A stretch of DNA of 64,000 bases from positions 240,095 through 304,094 of the forward strand of contig JAXDKG010000020.1 in the NCBI GenBank assembly GCA_034667225.1. Reading direction: 5' to 3'. The first letter of the stretch is position 1, and every line of letters begins with the position of its first letter. The DNA is from DATMER01 sp034667225 (GTDB lineage: Bacteria > Acidobacteriota > Thermoanaerobaculia > Multivoradales > UBA5704). A model generated the notes under the pieces. It ran no database searches. It was not told where the DNA came from and was given only the letters and a program-made list of their open reading frames with translations. Made by a program: the position numbers and the translations under genes. Shown in pieces: positions 24,902 to 34,478 of this stretch.

Positions 24902-27130
24902 ATGCCGTTTCGAGCTTCCCTCCTCGCCTTCCTGGCGTGCCTGCCCCTGCGCGCCGCCACCCTTCCCGCTGATTTCACGGAAACCCTGCTGGCCAAGGGG
25001 ATCGTCCGGCCCACGGCCATGGCGCTGGCGCCGGATGGCCGGATCTTCGTCTGCGAGCAGACCGGCGCGCTGCGGGTGATCAAGGACGGCAAGCTCCTCT
25101 CCCAGCCCTTCGTGACCGTGCCTGTCTTCACCGAGGGGGAGCGCGGCCTGCTGGGCGTGACCGTCGATCCCGACTTCCCGCGCACGCCTCATGTGTACCT
25201 CTATTACACGGCTACCAAGCCGATCGTCCACAACCGGGTGAGCCGGTTCACTGCCTTGGCAGACCGGGCGGTCAACGGGAGCGAGACCGCCATCCTCGAC
25301 CTCCCGCAACTCGCCAAGCCGATCCACAACGGCGGCGCCATGCACTTCGGCCCGGACGGCCACCTCTATATCTCGGTGGGCGAAAACGGAGTGCCCGAGA
25401 ACGCCCAGAACCTCGACAACCCGCTGGGCAAGATCCTCCGCATCGCGAAAGATGGCTCCATTCCCTCCGACAATCCCTTCTCCGGCCGCGCCATCTGGGC
25501 CTACGGCCTGCGCAATCCGTTCTCCTTCGCGTTCCAGCCCGGAACCGGGCGCATGTTCATCAACGACGTGGGCAGGAAGGATTGGGAGGAGATCAACGAA
25601 GGGGAGGCCGGAGCCAACTATGGCTGGCCGGTCACGGAAGGTCCCACGAACGACCCGGCCTATCGGGGGCCGCTCTATACCTACCGCCACGGCCCGACCC
25701 CGGTGACCGGCTGCGCCATCTCCGGCGGCGCCTTCTACGACCCCTCGGAGCCGCAGTTCCCCTCCGAGCACCTGGGGAGCTACTTCTTCGCCGACTTCTG
25801 CAGCGGCTGGATCCGCCGCCTCGATCCGGCGACGAAGACCGCCCAGGCCTTCGCCACGGACATCGGCGGCCCCATCGGCCTCCAGGTCGGAGATGACGGC
25901 AGCCTCTACTACCTGGCCTACGAGGATGGGACGGTCTACCGGATTGACTTCACCGGCAACCCCGCGCCCCGCATCACCGCCCAGCCCGAGGACCTGAAGG
26001 TCACCCTGGGTGCCGCTGCGACCTTCACCGTCGGAGCGAGCGGAGCCCCGCCGCTGCGCTACCAGTGGCGGAAGAACGGCGCCGACATCCCCGGCGCCAC
26101 CGGTGCGAGCTACACTCTGCCCAAGGCTGAAGAGAACGCAACCTTCGACGTGGTCGTCTCCAATGACCAGGGCAGTGCCACGAGCGATGCGGCAACCCTG
26201 ACCGTGGTGACGGACCAGCCGCCAGTGCCCCGGATCACCGCTCCCTCCTCTTATCAGGGAGGCCAGACGATCGCCTATGCCGGGGCAGCCTCCGATCCCG
26301 AGGATGGTCCGCTGCCCGCCTCCGCCTTCACCTGGAGGATCGACTTCCATCACGCGGAACACTTCCATCCCTTCGTCCCCGACACCCCGGGGATCGCGGG
26401 AGGCACCTTCACCGTCCCCACGATCGGAGAGACCTCGCCGGACGTCTGGTTCCGCATCCACCTGACGGCAAGGGACTCGGCCGGCCTCACCGGCACGGCG
26501 TTCGTGGACGTCCTTCCTCAGAAGGTCCATCTGACCTTCCTCACCGACCCGCCCGGGCTCCAGATCCTGCTCGACGGGACGCCGAGAACCGCTCCCTTCA
26601 CCGAGGAGGCCGTGGTCGGCCTGCTCCGCACGATCGGAGCCCCCGAGCCTGTCACATGGTCGGACGGCGGCGCCCCGGTTCACGAGATCACCATTCCGGC
26701 GGCCGACACCACCTACACGGCCGTGTTCCAGGCTACAACCCAGCATGGCCTGATGGCCACCTACTTCGACGACCGGAACCTCTCCCAACCGGAGCTGACC
26801 CGCATCGACCCGAATGTGGACTTCCAATGGGGACAGGGCTCACCGGCCCCGGGCATCGGCAAGGACACCTTCAGTGTCCGCTGGACGGGCAAGGTGGAAG
26901 CCCAGGTGACCGGCCCGCACACCTTCCTGGTCCGGGCCGACAATGGTGCCCGCCTCTGGATCGAAGGCAGGCCTCTTCAGAGCCGGGGGACGATCCAGCT
27001 CGAAGCGGGCAGGAAGTACGACCTGCGGCTGGAGTACTTCGATAACAAGGGAACGGCGATGGTGCAATTGCTCTGGTCTGCCCCTGGTCTGCGCCGGCAG
27101 GTGGTCCCCGAAAGCCGTCTCACTCCCTGA
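24902..27130 (+). CDS. Secreted PQQ-dependent sugar dehydrogenase-like protein with Ig and PA14 domains
   Basis: A 742-residue protein, ATG at 24902 chosen for its signal peptide (ends PLRA). Residues about 20-345 form a glucose/sorbosone dehydrogenase beta-propeller: VRPTAMALAPDGRIFVCEQTG, GERGLLGVTVDPDFP, HNGGAMHFGPDGHLYISVGE, WAYGLRNPFSFAF. An immunoglobulin-like domain (about 350-440, PPLRYQWRKNGADIPGATGA) and a PKD-like stretch follow, and the C-terminus is a PA14 domain (GLMATYFDDRNLSQPELTRI, VRADNGARLWIEG, YDLRLEYFDNKGTAMVQLLW). Likely an extracellular carbohydrate-binding oxidoreductase; substrate unknown. The upstream frame is open but runs through a palindromic repeat and is not coding. 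Confidence 0.88.
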   Translation: MPFRASLLAFLACLPLRAATLPADFTETLLAKGIVRPTAMALAPDGRIFVCEQTGALRVIKDGKLLSQPFVTVPVFTEGERGLLGVTVDPDFPRTPHVYLYYTATKPIVHNRVSRFTALADRAVNGSETAILDLPQLAKPIHNGGAMHFGPDGHLYISVGENGVPENAQNLDNPLGKILRIAKDGSIPSDNPFSGRAIWAYGLRNPFSFAFQPGTGRMFINDVGRKDWEEINEGEAGANYGWPVTEGPTNDPAYRGPLYTYRHGPTPVTGCAISGGAFYDPSEPQFPSEHLGSYFFADFCSGWIRRLDPATKTAQAFATDIGGPIGLQVGDDGSLYYLAYEDGTVYRIDFTGNPAPRITAQPEDLKVTLGAAATFTVGASGAPPLRYQWRKNGADIPGATGASYTLPKAEENATFDVVVSNDQGSATSDAATLTVVTDQPPVPRITAPSSYQGGQTIAYAGAASDPEDGPLPASAFTWRIDFHHAEHFHPFVPDTPGIAGGTFTVPTIGETSPDVWFRIHLTARDSAGLTGTAFVDVLPQKVHLTFLTDPPGLQILLDGTPRTAPFTEEAVVGLLRTIGAPEPVTWSDGGAPVHEITIPAADTTYTAVFQATTQHGLMATYFDDRNLSQPELTRIDPNVDFQWGQGSPAPGIGKDTFSVRWTGKVEAQVTGPHTFLVRADNGARLWIEGRPLQSRGTIQLEAGRKYDLRLEYFDNKGTAMVQLLWSAPGLRRQVVPESRLTP

Positions 27131-27149
27131 CCCGGGATAGACTGCCTGG

Positions 27150-28094
27150 ATGCGAATTCTGGTAGCCCTGGGTGGCAATGCCTTGCTGCGGCGCGGCGAG
27201 GCCATGACCGCCGAGAACCAGCGGAGGAACGTCCGGATCGCGGCCGAGGCGCTCGCCCCGCTCGCCCGCGATCATCAGCTCGTCATCTCGCACGGAAACG
27301 GTCCCCAGGTCGGGCTCCTCGCCCTGCAGGGGGCCGCGTACCACCAGGTCGAGGCCTACCCCCTCGACGTGCTTGGCGCCCAGACCGAGGGCATGATCGG
27401 CTACATGATCGAACAGGAGCTCGGCAACATCCTCCCGTTCGAGCAGCCCTTTGCCACCATCCTCTCCATGGTCGAGGTCGACCCGGACGATCCGGCCTTC
27501 CAGAACCCCTCCAAGCCGATCGGCCCCCTCTACTCCGAGGAAGAGGCACGGCGGCTCGAAGAAGAGAAAGGCTGGATCATGGCGAAGGATGGCGACAAGT
27601 TCCGGCGCGTGGTCGCCTCCCCCATGCCCAAGCGGATCTTCCAGATCCGGCCGGTCAAGTGGCTCCTGGAGAAGGGCTGCATCGTGATCTGTGCCGGCGG
27701 CGGCGGCATCCCCACCTTCTACGGCCCCAACCGCAAGCTCCATGGCGCTGAAGCCGTCGTGGACAAGGACCGCGCCAGCGCGCTTCTCGCCCGCGAGCTG
27801 GAGGCCGACCTGTTCATCATGGCGACCGACGCCGATGCCATCTACCTCGACTGGGGGAAGCCCACCCAGCGGGCCATCCGGCGCGTCCATCCCGACGAGC
27901 TCGGGAAATTCGACTTTGCCACTGGCTCCATGGGCCCCAAGGTCGAAGCCGCCATCGAGTTCGTGACCCGCACCGGCAGGACCACCGCGATCGGTGCCCT
28001 AGCCGACGTGGAAAAGATCGCCAGGGGAGAGGCCGGCACGCTGGTAACGATGCAGGCGGCCGGCCTCGAGCTCAGGGATCAGGCCGCGACCTGA
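27150..28094 (+). CDS. arcC: Carbamate kinase
   Basis: A 314-residue amino-acid kinase family enzyme interconverting carbamoyl phosphate plus ADP and ATP plus carbamate. Marks: VALGGNALLRRGE, HGNGPQVGLLALQ, DVLGAQTEGMIGYMIEQEL, KPIGPLY, VICAGGGGIPTFY, VVDKDRASALLARELEADL, ATDADAIYLDWGKP and GSMGPKVEAAIEF. Full length. No arginine deiminase or ornithine carbamoyltransferase is adjacent, so it may serve purine/allantoin or other carbamoyl phosphate metabolism. Its stop overlaps the convergent ene-reductase gene by 16 bases. Confidence 0.95.
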   Translation: MRILVALGGNALLRRGEAMTAENQRRNVRIAAEALAPLARDHQLVISHGNGPQVGLLALQGAAYHQVEAYPLDVLGAQTEGMIGYMIEQELGNILPFEQPFATILSMVEVDPDDPAFQNPSKPIGPLYSEEEARRLEEEKGWIMAKDGDKFRRVVASPMPKRIFQIRPVKWLLEKGCIVICAGGGGIPTFYGPNRKLHGAEAVVDKDRASALLARELEADLFIMATDADAIYLDWGKPTQRAIRRVHPDELGKFDFATGSMGPKVEAAIEFVTRTGRTTAIGALADVEKIARGEAGTLVTMQAAGLELRDQAAT

Positions 28095-29173
28095 TTCCGC
28101 GTCGGGTAATCGATATACCCCTTCTCCGCCCCGCCGTAGAACGTGGACCGGTCGGGAGGATTGAGGGGCGCGCCCTCGGCGAAACGCTCCGGCAGGTCGG
28201 GGTTCGCCAGGAAGAGCGAGCCAAAGGAAACCAGGTCTGCCAGGCCCTCGGAGATGACCGAGTTGCCGGTCTCCCGGTCAAACCCGCCATTCAACATGAA
28301 CGGGCCGCCGAAGCGCTCCCGCAGTACGCGTGCGACCCCATGCTCCGGCGTGGAGCGGTCCCACGCCCCGGGCAAGACCGCGTGGAGATAGGCCAGGCCG
28401 AAGCGGCTTAGCTCCCCCGCCGCGTACCCGAAGGTCGCCAGCGGATCGGAATCGCTCATGTCGTTGTACCCGCTCGTCGGCGAGAGGCGCACGCCCACCC
28501 GGTCCGCTCCCCAGACCCCGGCCACCGCCCCGGTCACCTCCAGGAGGAAGCGCGCGCGGCTCTCCACCGGACCGCCGTACGCGTCCGTCCGCCGGTTGGT
28601 GCCGTCGCGCAGGAACTGATCGATCAGGTAGCCATTGGCGCCGTGGATCTCCACACCGTCGAAGCCCGCCTCCAGCGCGCGCCGCGCCCCGTCCTCGAAC
28701 TGCTTCACCACGCCCGGGATCTCACCCAGATCGAGCGCCCGCGGAGTCGCGTAGGGCCAGGTACCGGTGCGGCTGCGGTAGTTCCCCTGGAGCGGGATCG
28801 CCGACGGCGCAATGGGCAGCGCGCCTCCCGGCTGAAGCGTCGGGTCCGAGACCCGGCCGACGTGCCAGAGCTGCAGGAAGATCCGGCCGCCCCGGGCGTG
28901 CACGGACTCCGTCACCCGCCGCCAGCCCTCCACCTGCAAGTCGCTGTAGATGCCCGGCGTGCTCGGGTAGCCCAACCCCTCCGGCGCCACCTGCGAGCCC
29001 TCGGTCACGATCAGACCCGCCGACGACCGCTGCTCGTAGTAGGTGGCGTTCAGCGGCGTGGGCGCGTCCCCCTCCCCCGCCCTATTGCGGGTCATCGGCG
29101 CCATCACCATCCGGTTGCGCAGCGTGTAGGGACCCATCTGCACCGGGCTCAGCAAATCAGGGTTGCTCATCAC
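28079..29173 (-). CDS. Old yellow enzyme family alkene reductase (NemA-like)
   Basis: A 364-residue FMN-dependent ene-reductase reducing activated C=C bonds or nitro compounds with NAD(P)H. Marks: LLSPVQMGPYTLRNRMVMAPMTR, QLWHVGRVSDP, FDGVEIHGANGYLIDQFLRD (His/Asn substrate pair), NRRTDAYGG, VGVRLSPTSGYND, ADLVSFGSLFLANPDLPERF and the C-terminal GYIDYPT. The MarR-type gene at 29190 lies 16 bases upstream on the same strand, a usual arrangement in which the regulator senses electrophiles and controls the reductase. A start at the second Met is equally possible. Confidence 0.94.
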   Translation of the reverse strand: MMSNPDLLSPVQMGPYTLRNRMVMAPMTRNRAGEGDAPTPLNATYYEQRSSAGLIVTEGSQVAPEGLGYPSTPGIYSDLQVEGWRRVTESVHARGGRIFLQLWHVGRVSDPTLQPGGALPIAPSAIPLQGNYRSRTGTWPYATPRALDLGEIPGVVKQFEDGARRALEAGFDGVEIHGANGYLIDQFLRDGTNRRTDAYGGPVESRARFLLEVTGAVAGVWGADRVGVRLSPTSGYNDMSDSDPLATFGYAAGELSRFGLAYLHAVLPGAWDRSTPEHGVARVLRERFGGPFMLNGGFDRETGNSVISEGLADLVSFGSLFLANPDLPERFAEGAPLNPPDRSTFYGGAEKGYIDYPTRNQVAA

Positions 29174-29189
29174 ATCCTCCTTCGTCTCT

Positions 29190-29621
29190 CTAGGGCTTGA
29201 GGAGCTGAACGAGGCGCGCCAGCGACTCGCGGTCCACCTGGGGAATCCCCTCGAACACCTCGCGCTCCGCCTCGGCCAGGACCCGCGCCCCCTCGTCGTG
29301 GCGAGCCCGGCCCTCGGGCGTGAGAGCCGCCAATACGCTCCGGCGGTCGTTGGAATCGCTCACCCGCTCCACGAGCTTCTCCGCTTCCAGCCGGTCCACG
29401 AGCTGGGTCATGTTGGACCGCACGCAACTGCAGCGCTCCGCCAGCGAGCTCAGCGGCACCGGCTCCTTCGCCTCCACCAGTTGGGACAGCACCCGGAACT
29501 TGGCCAGCGACAACCCGATCCCGCCGAGCGCGCTCTCCAGGTGGGCTTCCATCTGGTGCACCGCCCCCATCATGAGGAAGGCCATTGGAGCGGGTGAGTC
29601 GTTCATAGGTGAATGATACAC
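29190..29621 (-). CDS. MarR family transcriptional regulator
   Basis: A 143-residue winged-helix regulator: GLSLAKFRVLSQLVEAKEPV, LSSLAERCSCVRSNMTQLVD (recognition helix) and the wing VERVSDSNDRRSVLAALTPEG with the conserved DRR. Two Cys in the recognition region (RCSCVRS) could be redox- or electrophile-sensing, as in other MarR proteins, but this is inference. Cotranscribed with the ene-reductase. The true start may be ATG at 29606 (MNDSPAP). Confidence 0.9.
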   Translation of the reverse strand: MYHSPMNDSPAPMAFLMMGAVHQMEAHLESALGGIGLSLAKFRVLSQLVEAKEPVPLSSLAERCSCVRSNMTQLVDRLEAEKLVERVSDSNDRRSVLAALTPEGRARHDEGARVLAEAEREVFEGIPQVDRESLARLVQLLKP

Positions 29622-29762
29622 GAGTCAGGGATCGCGATCAACTCCTGTCACGCTCCGCCCTCGGCAGGCACCAACACTATTGAGGAACTTTCCCCTGAAT
29701 ACATCGCTTTGTCCTCCTTCCGCGGCGAACCACACACTCCCCGGCTCGGTCCGGGGTTAACT

Positions 29763-29769
29763 GAGGAGG
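29763..29769 (+). promoter_or_regulatory. Strong Shine-Dalgarno for the metalloprotease gene
   Basis: GAGGAGG seven bases before the ATG at 29777 fixes the start and suggests high expression. Confidence 0.7.
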
Positions 29770-29776
29770 TAGCAAC

Positions 29777-32614
29777 ATGGAGTGTCGTTCTTCCTATCGC
29801 CCTCTCGGGACGGCGGTCTGCGCCGGCCTGCTGGGCATCCTGGTCTTGACTGTCGGTGCCTTCGCGATCGAGCCCAAGGACTCGCCTTCCTACCTGGGCC
29901 AGAGAGAGTTCTTCAAGCCGGAGCTGTACATCAGCAGCTCCAACCAGAGCCTCGAGGAGGTCATCTCCGTGCTCCCGAACCGGTCAGCCTGGGAGAGCTT
30001 CCTGGAGGTGCGGGAAAGCTCCGGCCAGTCCGGGGTCAAGGCGTTCATCGATCCGCGCTCCGGCGCCGCCACCAACCTGATCGGAGTCTTCCCTCTCCTC
30101 CCCGGCGACGGCGTGGGCAACGCTGTCGGCCTCGGACAGCTGAGCGCCGAGCTCGGCCGTTCCGTCCAGGTCGTGGATGCCCAGGTGGTGAAGGATGCCG
30201 TGCTCGGCTTCGTCAATGACCACCAGGCCCTGCTCGCGATCGACAACACCCAGCTCGGCGCAGCCCGCGCCGACCAGATCACCGGCACCCTGTGGCAGAT
30301 CAGCATCCCGCAGACCTACCACGGTATCCCCGTGCGCGACGCCCGCCTGGCCGGCTCCATCAGCCACGGCAACCTGGTCGTGCTCGGCACCGAGGTCTGG
30401 GGCAACGTGCGCGGCCTCAACCCGACCCCGAGCCTCACGGCCGCCGACGCCCTCGTCGCGGGCTTCACCTACGCCGGCGGACGCTCGGTCATGGATGAGA
30501 TCGTGCGCCAGCCCAAACTGGAGATCCTCCCGACCGCTCCCCAGCAGCATCAGCGCGGCGAAGGGTTCGGCGGCCCGGTCGGCTCCGGCTACGGCCATCG
30601 CCTGGCCTGGACCTATGTCTTCCAGCGGACGCCCGCAGACGAGGCCTGGGAGGTCATGGTCGACGCCCACAGCGGCGAAGTCCTGGCGTTCCAGGACGCC
30701 AATCACTATGTGAGCCAGCAGGTCACCGGCGGCGTCTACCCCCAGGCAAACACCGAGATCTGCCCCACCCCCCAGACCTGCGGCACCCTGCAGAGCGGCT
30801 GGCCCATGCCCTTCGCGGACACCGGCCTCGCCTCGCCGAACAACTTGACCAACAGCGCCGGCATTTTCGACTATACGGGCGGCACGGTCACCACGACCCT
30901 TACCGGTAAATACGTGGATATCGTGGACACCTGCGGCGCGGTCAGCAACAGCGCCTCGGGCGCCCTCAATCTCGCCGGAGTCAACGGCGATCACGACTGC
31001 GCCTCGGTCGGCTCGCTGGGCAACACCTCATCCTCCCGCACGGCTTTCTACGAGCTCAGCAAGCTCAACGAGCAGGCACGCGGCTGGCTGCCCTCCAACC
31101 TCTGGCTGCAGAACCGCATCACGACCAATGTAAACCTTAACAACACCTGCAATGCTTTCTACAGCAGCGCCGGCGGGACGGTCAACTTCTACCGCTCGGG
31201 CGGCGGCTGCCGCAACACCGGCGAGATCGCGGGCGTATTCGATCACGAGTGGGGCCATGCGCTGGACGACAACGACACCGCGGGCGCACTCTCGAACTCC
31301 TCCGAGGGCTACGCCGACATCGTGGCCATCTACCGCCTCCAGTCCTCCTGCCTGGGCCATGGCTTCTACTGGACCAGCAACAAGGGATGCGGCAACACCG
31401 CGGACGGCACCGGCTTCAACCAGAACGAGGCGCAGCAGGGCGCGGCCCACTGCGACCTCGACTGCTCGGGCGTGCGCGACGCCGATTGGGACAAGCACGC
31501 CGACCACACGCCGGACACGGCGCTCGGCTTCGTCTGCACCTCCTGCCTGGCGAGCACGGGCCCCTGCGGACGGCAGGTCCACTGCGCGGCGGCGCCCTCG
31601 CGGCAGGCGGCCTGGGACCTCGTGGCCCGCGACCTGCGCGGCGCGCCGTTCAACTACGACAGCAACACCGCCTTCATGGTCGGCAACAAGATCTTCTACC
31701 AGGGCAGCGGCAACATCGGCCTCTGGCACTCGTGCACCTGCGGCGGCACCTCGAGCGGCTGCGGCGCCACCAACGCCTACATCCAGTGGATCACGGCCGA
31801 CGACGACAACGGCAACCTGAACGACGGCACCCCGCACATGACGGCGATCTTCAACGCCTTCGACCGTCACGGGATCGCCTGCGCGACTCCGACTGCGCAG
31901 AACAGCGGTTGCGCCGGCGGACCCACCGCGGCAACGACCCTCACCGCCACCCCCGCCAGCAACCAGGCTTCGCTGTCCTGGACTTCGGTCCCGGGCGCGA
32001 CGCGCTACTGGGTGCTGCGGACCGAAGGGCACGCCGGCTGCGACTTCGGCAAGGCCCTGATCGCCGAGACCACCGGCACCTCCTACACCGACACGCAGGT
32101 GGCGAACGGCCGAGGCTACAGCTACAACGTGGTGGCCGCGGGCACCTCCTCCGCCTGCTACGGCCTGGCGAGCAATTGCGCCAGCGTGACGCCAGGCGGC
32201 GCCCCGGTGCCCGATTTCACCCTCTCCTGCACCCCGTCCAGCTTGACGATCCCGCAAGGCGGCAGCGGCGCGAGCTCCTGCACCATCGGATCGCAGGCCG
32301 GCTTCAACAGCGCGGTCAGTCTCTCCTGCGTCGGGCAGCCGGCTGGCGTGACCTGCGGGTTCGCGCCCAACCCGGCGACCCCGCCCGCCAACGGCACCAC
32401 GCCCAGCACGCTGACCCTGAACGTCTCGGGCGGCCAAGCCGGCGGCACCTTCAACTTCCAGGTCCGCGGCACGAGCGGCGCGGTGACGCACAACAGCCCA
32501 TTCTCGCTTACGGTCCAGGCCCTCTGCGCTCCGCAGGGCTCCAGTTGCTCCGCGAACAGCCAGTGCTGCTCCAACCGGTGCCAGATTAAGAAAGGCGTCG
32601 GTACCTGCCGCTAG
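29777..32614 (+). CDS. Secreted FTP/HExxH metalloprotease with C-terminal cystine-knot-like tail
   Basis: A 945-residue protein with a signal peptide (residues 1-34). Residues about 40-320 form a propeptide with FTP/PepSY-like parts (QTYHGIPVRDARLAGSISHG, WEVMVDAHSGEVLAFQDANH). The catalytic region has HEWGH at 490-494 and a candidate third ligand in SSEGYAD (Glu510), a gluzincin arrangement. It is very Cys-rich for a bacterial protein. A fibronectin-like domain (about 715-800) and another beta domain follow. The last 30 residues have six cysteines at 917, 924, 930, 931, 935 and 944 (C-x6-C-x5-CC-x3-C-x8-C), the inhibitor-cystine-knot pattern. Likely an exported protease matured by propeptide removal. 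Confidence 0.85.
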   Translation: MECRSSYRPLGTAVCAGLLGILVLTVGAFAIEPKDSPSYLGQREFFKPELYISSSNQSLEEVISVLPNRSAWESFLEVRESSGQSGVKAFIDPRSGAATNLIGVFPLLPGDGVGNAVGLGQLSAELGRSVQVVDAQVVKDAVLGFVNDHQALLAIDNTQLGAARADQITGTLWQISIPQTYHGIPVRDARLAGSISHGNLVVLGTEVWGNVRGLNPTPSLTAADALVAGFTYAGGRSVMDEIVRQPKLEILPTAPQQHQRGEGFGGPVGSGYGHRLAWTYVFQRTPADEAWEVMVDAHSGEVLAFQDANHYVSQQVTGGVYPQANTEICPTPQTCGTLQSGWPMPFADTGLASPNNLTNSAGIFDYTGGTVTTTLTGKYVDIVDTCGAVSNSASGALNLAGVNGDHDCASVGSLGNTSSSRTAFYELSKLNEQARGWLPSNLWLQNRITTNVNLNNTCNAFYSSAGGTVNFYRSGGGCRNTGEIAGVFDHEWGHALDDNDTAGALSNSSEGYADIVAIYRLQSSCLGHGFYWTSNKGCGNTADGTGFNQNEAQQGAAHCDLDCSGVRDADWDKHADHTPDTALGFVCTSCLASTGPCGRQVHCAAAPSRQAAWDLVARDLRGAPFNYDSNTAFMVGNKIFYQGSGNIGLWHSCTCGGTSSGCGATNAYIQWITADDDNGNLNDGTPHMTAIFNAFDRHGIACATPTAQNSGCAGGPTAATTLTATPASNQASLSWTSVPGATRYWVLRTEGHAGCDFGKALIAETTGTSYTDTQVANGRGYSYNVVAAGTSSACYGLASNCASVTPGGAPVPDFTLSCTPSSLTIPQGGSGASSCTIGSQAGFNSAVSLSCVGQPAGVTCGFAPNPATPPANGTTPSTLTLNVSGGQAGGTFNFQVRGTSGAVTHNSPFSLTVQALCAPQGSSCSANSQCCSNRCQIKKGVGTCR

Positions 32615-32621
32615 CCGGCAA

Positions 32622-32667
32622 TTGATCCCATCCCCCCTCTCCCCAACCTGCGCGGGGGAGAGGGGGC
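32622..32667 (-). repeat. Dispersed palindromic element, copy 2 (inverted, diverged)
   Basis: Read on the minus strand it has CCCTCTCCCCCGCGCAGG and ends GGGGGGATGGGATCAA, matching the 55-nt element at 15729 and 62674 with several changes. It begins 7 bases after the stop of the metalloprotease gene. Confidence 0.75.
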
Positions 32668-32798
32668 TTTCCGTCCCTTTCCGGTGACAAGCCCGCTCTC
32701 CTGTGAGGTCGTGCCAAGGGGATTTCCTCCTCTCCCCCCGCCCGGGAACAGCCCTTGCTATGCTCATGGAGTATCAATTCGAGTTGGAGGAGAGTGCC

Positions 32799-34463
32799 AT
32801 GAGCTCATTTCGCCTCACCCGTCTTCCGGTCCTGGTATCGGCCCTGGTCCTGGCAGGTACTGCGCTTGCTCTCTCTGCCGCGGCCCAGGCGCCTTCGCCC
32901 GAGCCCCAGATGAGCCAGGGCGATACTGTCAACGTCGAGATCAAGATCGTCCCGTTCTATGCCGTGGACGAGCAGGGCAAGCCGGTCCTCGATCTGAAGC
33001 AGGACGAGATCGAAGTGCGGATCGACGGCAAGTCCGTCCCCATCGACACGTTCGACGCTTTCGCGAAAACCGGCGGGGCCACCACGATCTCCAATGCGGG
33101 CACCCCGGAGACGCCGTCCGAGGCCCCTGCTCCGGTCAAGGCGCAAAAGCCGGCGCGGAGACACGTGGTCCTCTTCTTCGACATGGCCTTCTCCAACATG
33201 CGCGGCTTCGAGAGTGGCCGCAAGTTCGCCGAGAAGATGGTCAAGGAATCCCCTTCGGAGGACCTCCTCTACCTGGTGACCCACGACTTCAAGTCCGGCC
33301 TCAAGCAGCGCCTGGGGCCGTTGCCGGCGAATGAAAATGGCAAAACCCAACTCCTCGCCGGCCTCAAGAAGCTCAAGCCCGAGGCTGGTTTCCTCGACGC
33401 CAACGCTGATTGGGGCAACCTGCCCCTGGTCAGTCGCGGCGTTCGACGGAACAACATTCCCCCGGATCAGAACTCCGCGATCAACTTCGGGGTGCGGACC
33501 AACTCCCAGGCCCAGCTCGAGGGCACCGCCCGGAGTCTGGCCGATTCGATGCAGGTCCTTGCGGAGCAATTCCAACGTATCAACGAGCCCAAGCTGATGG
33601 TCTTCCTCTCGCAGGGGATCGATAGAACCCTCTACTGGGAAGGCAGCAACATCGGCCTTCAATTCTCCGGCAGTGCATGGGGAAACCTCACCAAGAACTA
33701 CCAGTACCGCGGCCTGCACACCCTCTACGAGAAGCCGCTGCAGGAGATCGCCGAGACCGGGACCATGAGCCTCTTCGTCAACCTGGACGACAAGCTGCAT
33801 GGGGCCGAAGGCGGGCTCGGCAACTCCATGCAGCATATGGCGCGGATGAGCGGCGGCCTCTACGTGGGCGACGTCGATCCGGCGGTGACGAACGAGCGCG
33901 TCGCGAGCTCCACCGGGGCCTATTACGAAGCGGGCTTCTACCTCGGCGATGAACGGCCCTCCCGGTCCAAGGTCGAAGTCCTGGTCAAGCGTCCGGGTGT
34001 GCACACCTGGTCGGCCGGCACGATCAAAGCGCGCGAGACCTGGCGCGGCCTGTCCGAAAACGCCCGGCAGATGCTCATCGTCGACCTGGTCGAAGGCGAC
34101 GCCGAAGCGCAGCGCGCCCGCAGCTCGGTGCGGCTCGACTTTCACAACCTGCCCGGCAACGTGGTCGGCCGCTCGAACGCGGGCAAGACCATGCTCCGCT
34201 ACGAAGTGGGTTGGCCGCAGGAGCTCGCCGGCCGCAAGATCGATCTCTACAACGTCGTGATCGAGCCCACGCGCCAGGTCGGCTCCCCGAACATCCTCCG
34301 CTTCGACAAGCAGGGAACCCAAGTGGACGGCACGGTCCGCAACATCGACGTCGAGGTGCCCGAAAAGGCTACTTTCGTCTGGGGCATCGTGGCGGTCGAG
34401 CCGGTCACTGGGAAGACCTGGTACCGCCGGTTCCATTTGCAAGGGCGGCAGGCGCAGAAGTAG
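32799..34463 (+). CDS. Secreted VWFA-related Acidobacterial domain protein, paralogue 2
   Basis: A 554-residue paralogue of the protein at 23137-24714. The ATG at 32799 has GGAGG nine bases upstream and opens a signal peptide ending SAAAQ. Shared blocks include VEIKIVPFYAVDEQGKPVLD, DEIEVRIDGK, RRHVVLFFDMAFSNMRGFE, LLYLVTHDFKSGLKQRLGP, LMVFLSQGID and the C-terminal VWGIVAVEPVTGKTWYRRF. At the MIDAS-like position it has DMAFS rather than DTAFS, so Thr/Ser coordination differs between the paralogues. Expected to be exported; function unknown. An 18-bp hairpin follows. Confidence 0.87.
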   Translation: MSSFRLTRLPVLVSALVLAGTALALSAAAQAPSPEPQMSQGDTVNVEIKIVPFYAVDEQGKPVLDLKQDEIEVRIDGKSVPIDTFDAFAKTGGATTISNAGTPETPSEAPAPVKAQKPARRHVVLFFDMAFSNMRGFESGRKFAEKMVKESPSEDLLYLVTHDFKSGLKQRLGPLPANENGKTQLLAGLKKLKPEAGFLDANADWGNLPLVSRGVRRNNIPPDQNSAINFGVRTNSQAQLEGTARSLADSMQVLAEQFQRINEPKLMVFLSQGIDRTLYWEGSNIGLQFSGSAWGNLTKNYQYRGLHTLYEKPLQEIAETGTMSLFVNLDDKLHGAEGGLGNSMQHMARMSGGLYVGDVDPAVTNERVASSTGAYYEAGFYLGDERPSRSKVEVLVKRPGVHTWSAGTIKARETWRGLSENARQMLIVDLVEGDAEAQRARSSVRLDFHNLPGNVVGRSNAGKTMLRYEVGWPQELAGRKIDLYNVVIEPTRQVGSPNILRFDKQGTQVDGTVRNIDVEVPEKATFVWGIVAVEPVTGKTWYRRFHLQGRQAQK

Positions 34464-34478
34464 CCTGAAGAAGACGCC

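Noticed and set aside
24833..26827. 664-codon minus-strand frame opposite the sugar dehydrogenase-like gene
   Set aside because: Shadow of a protein with recognisable propeller, Ig-like and PA14 domains.
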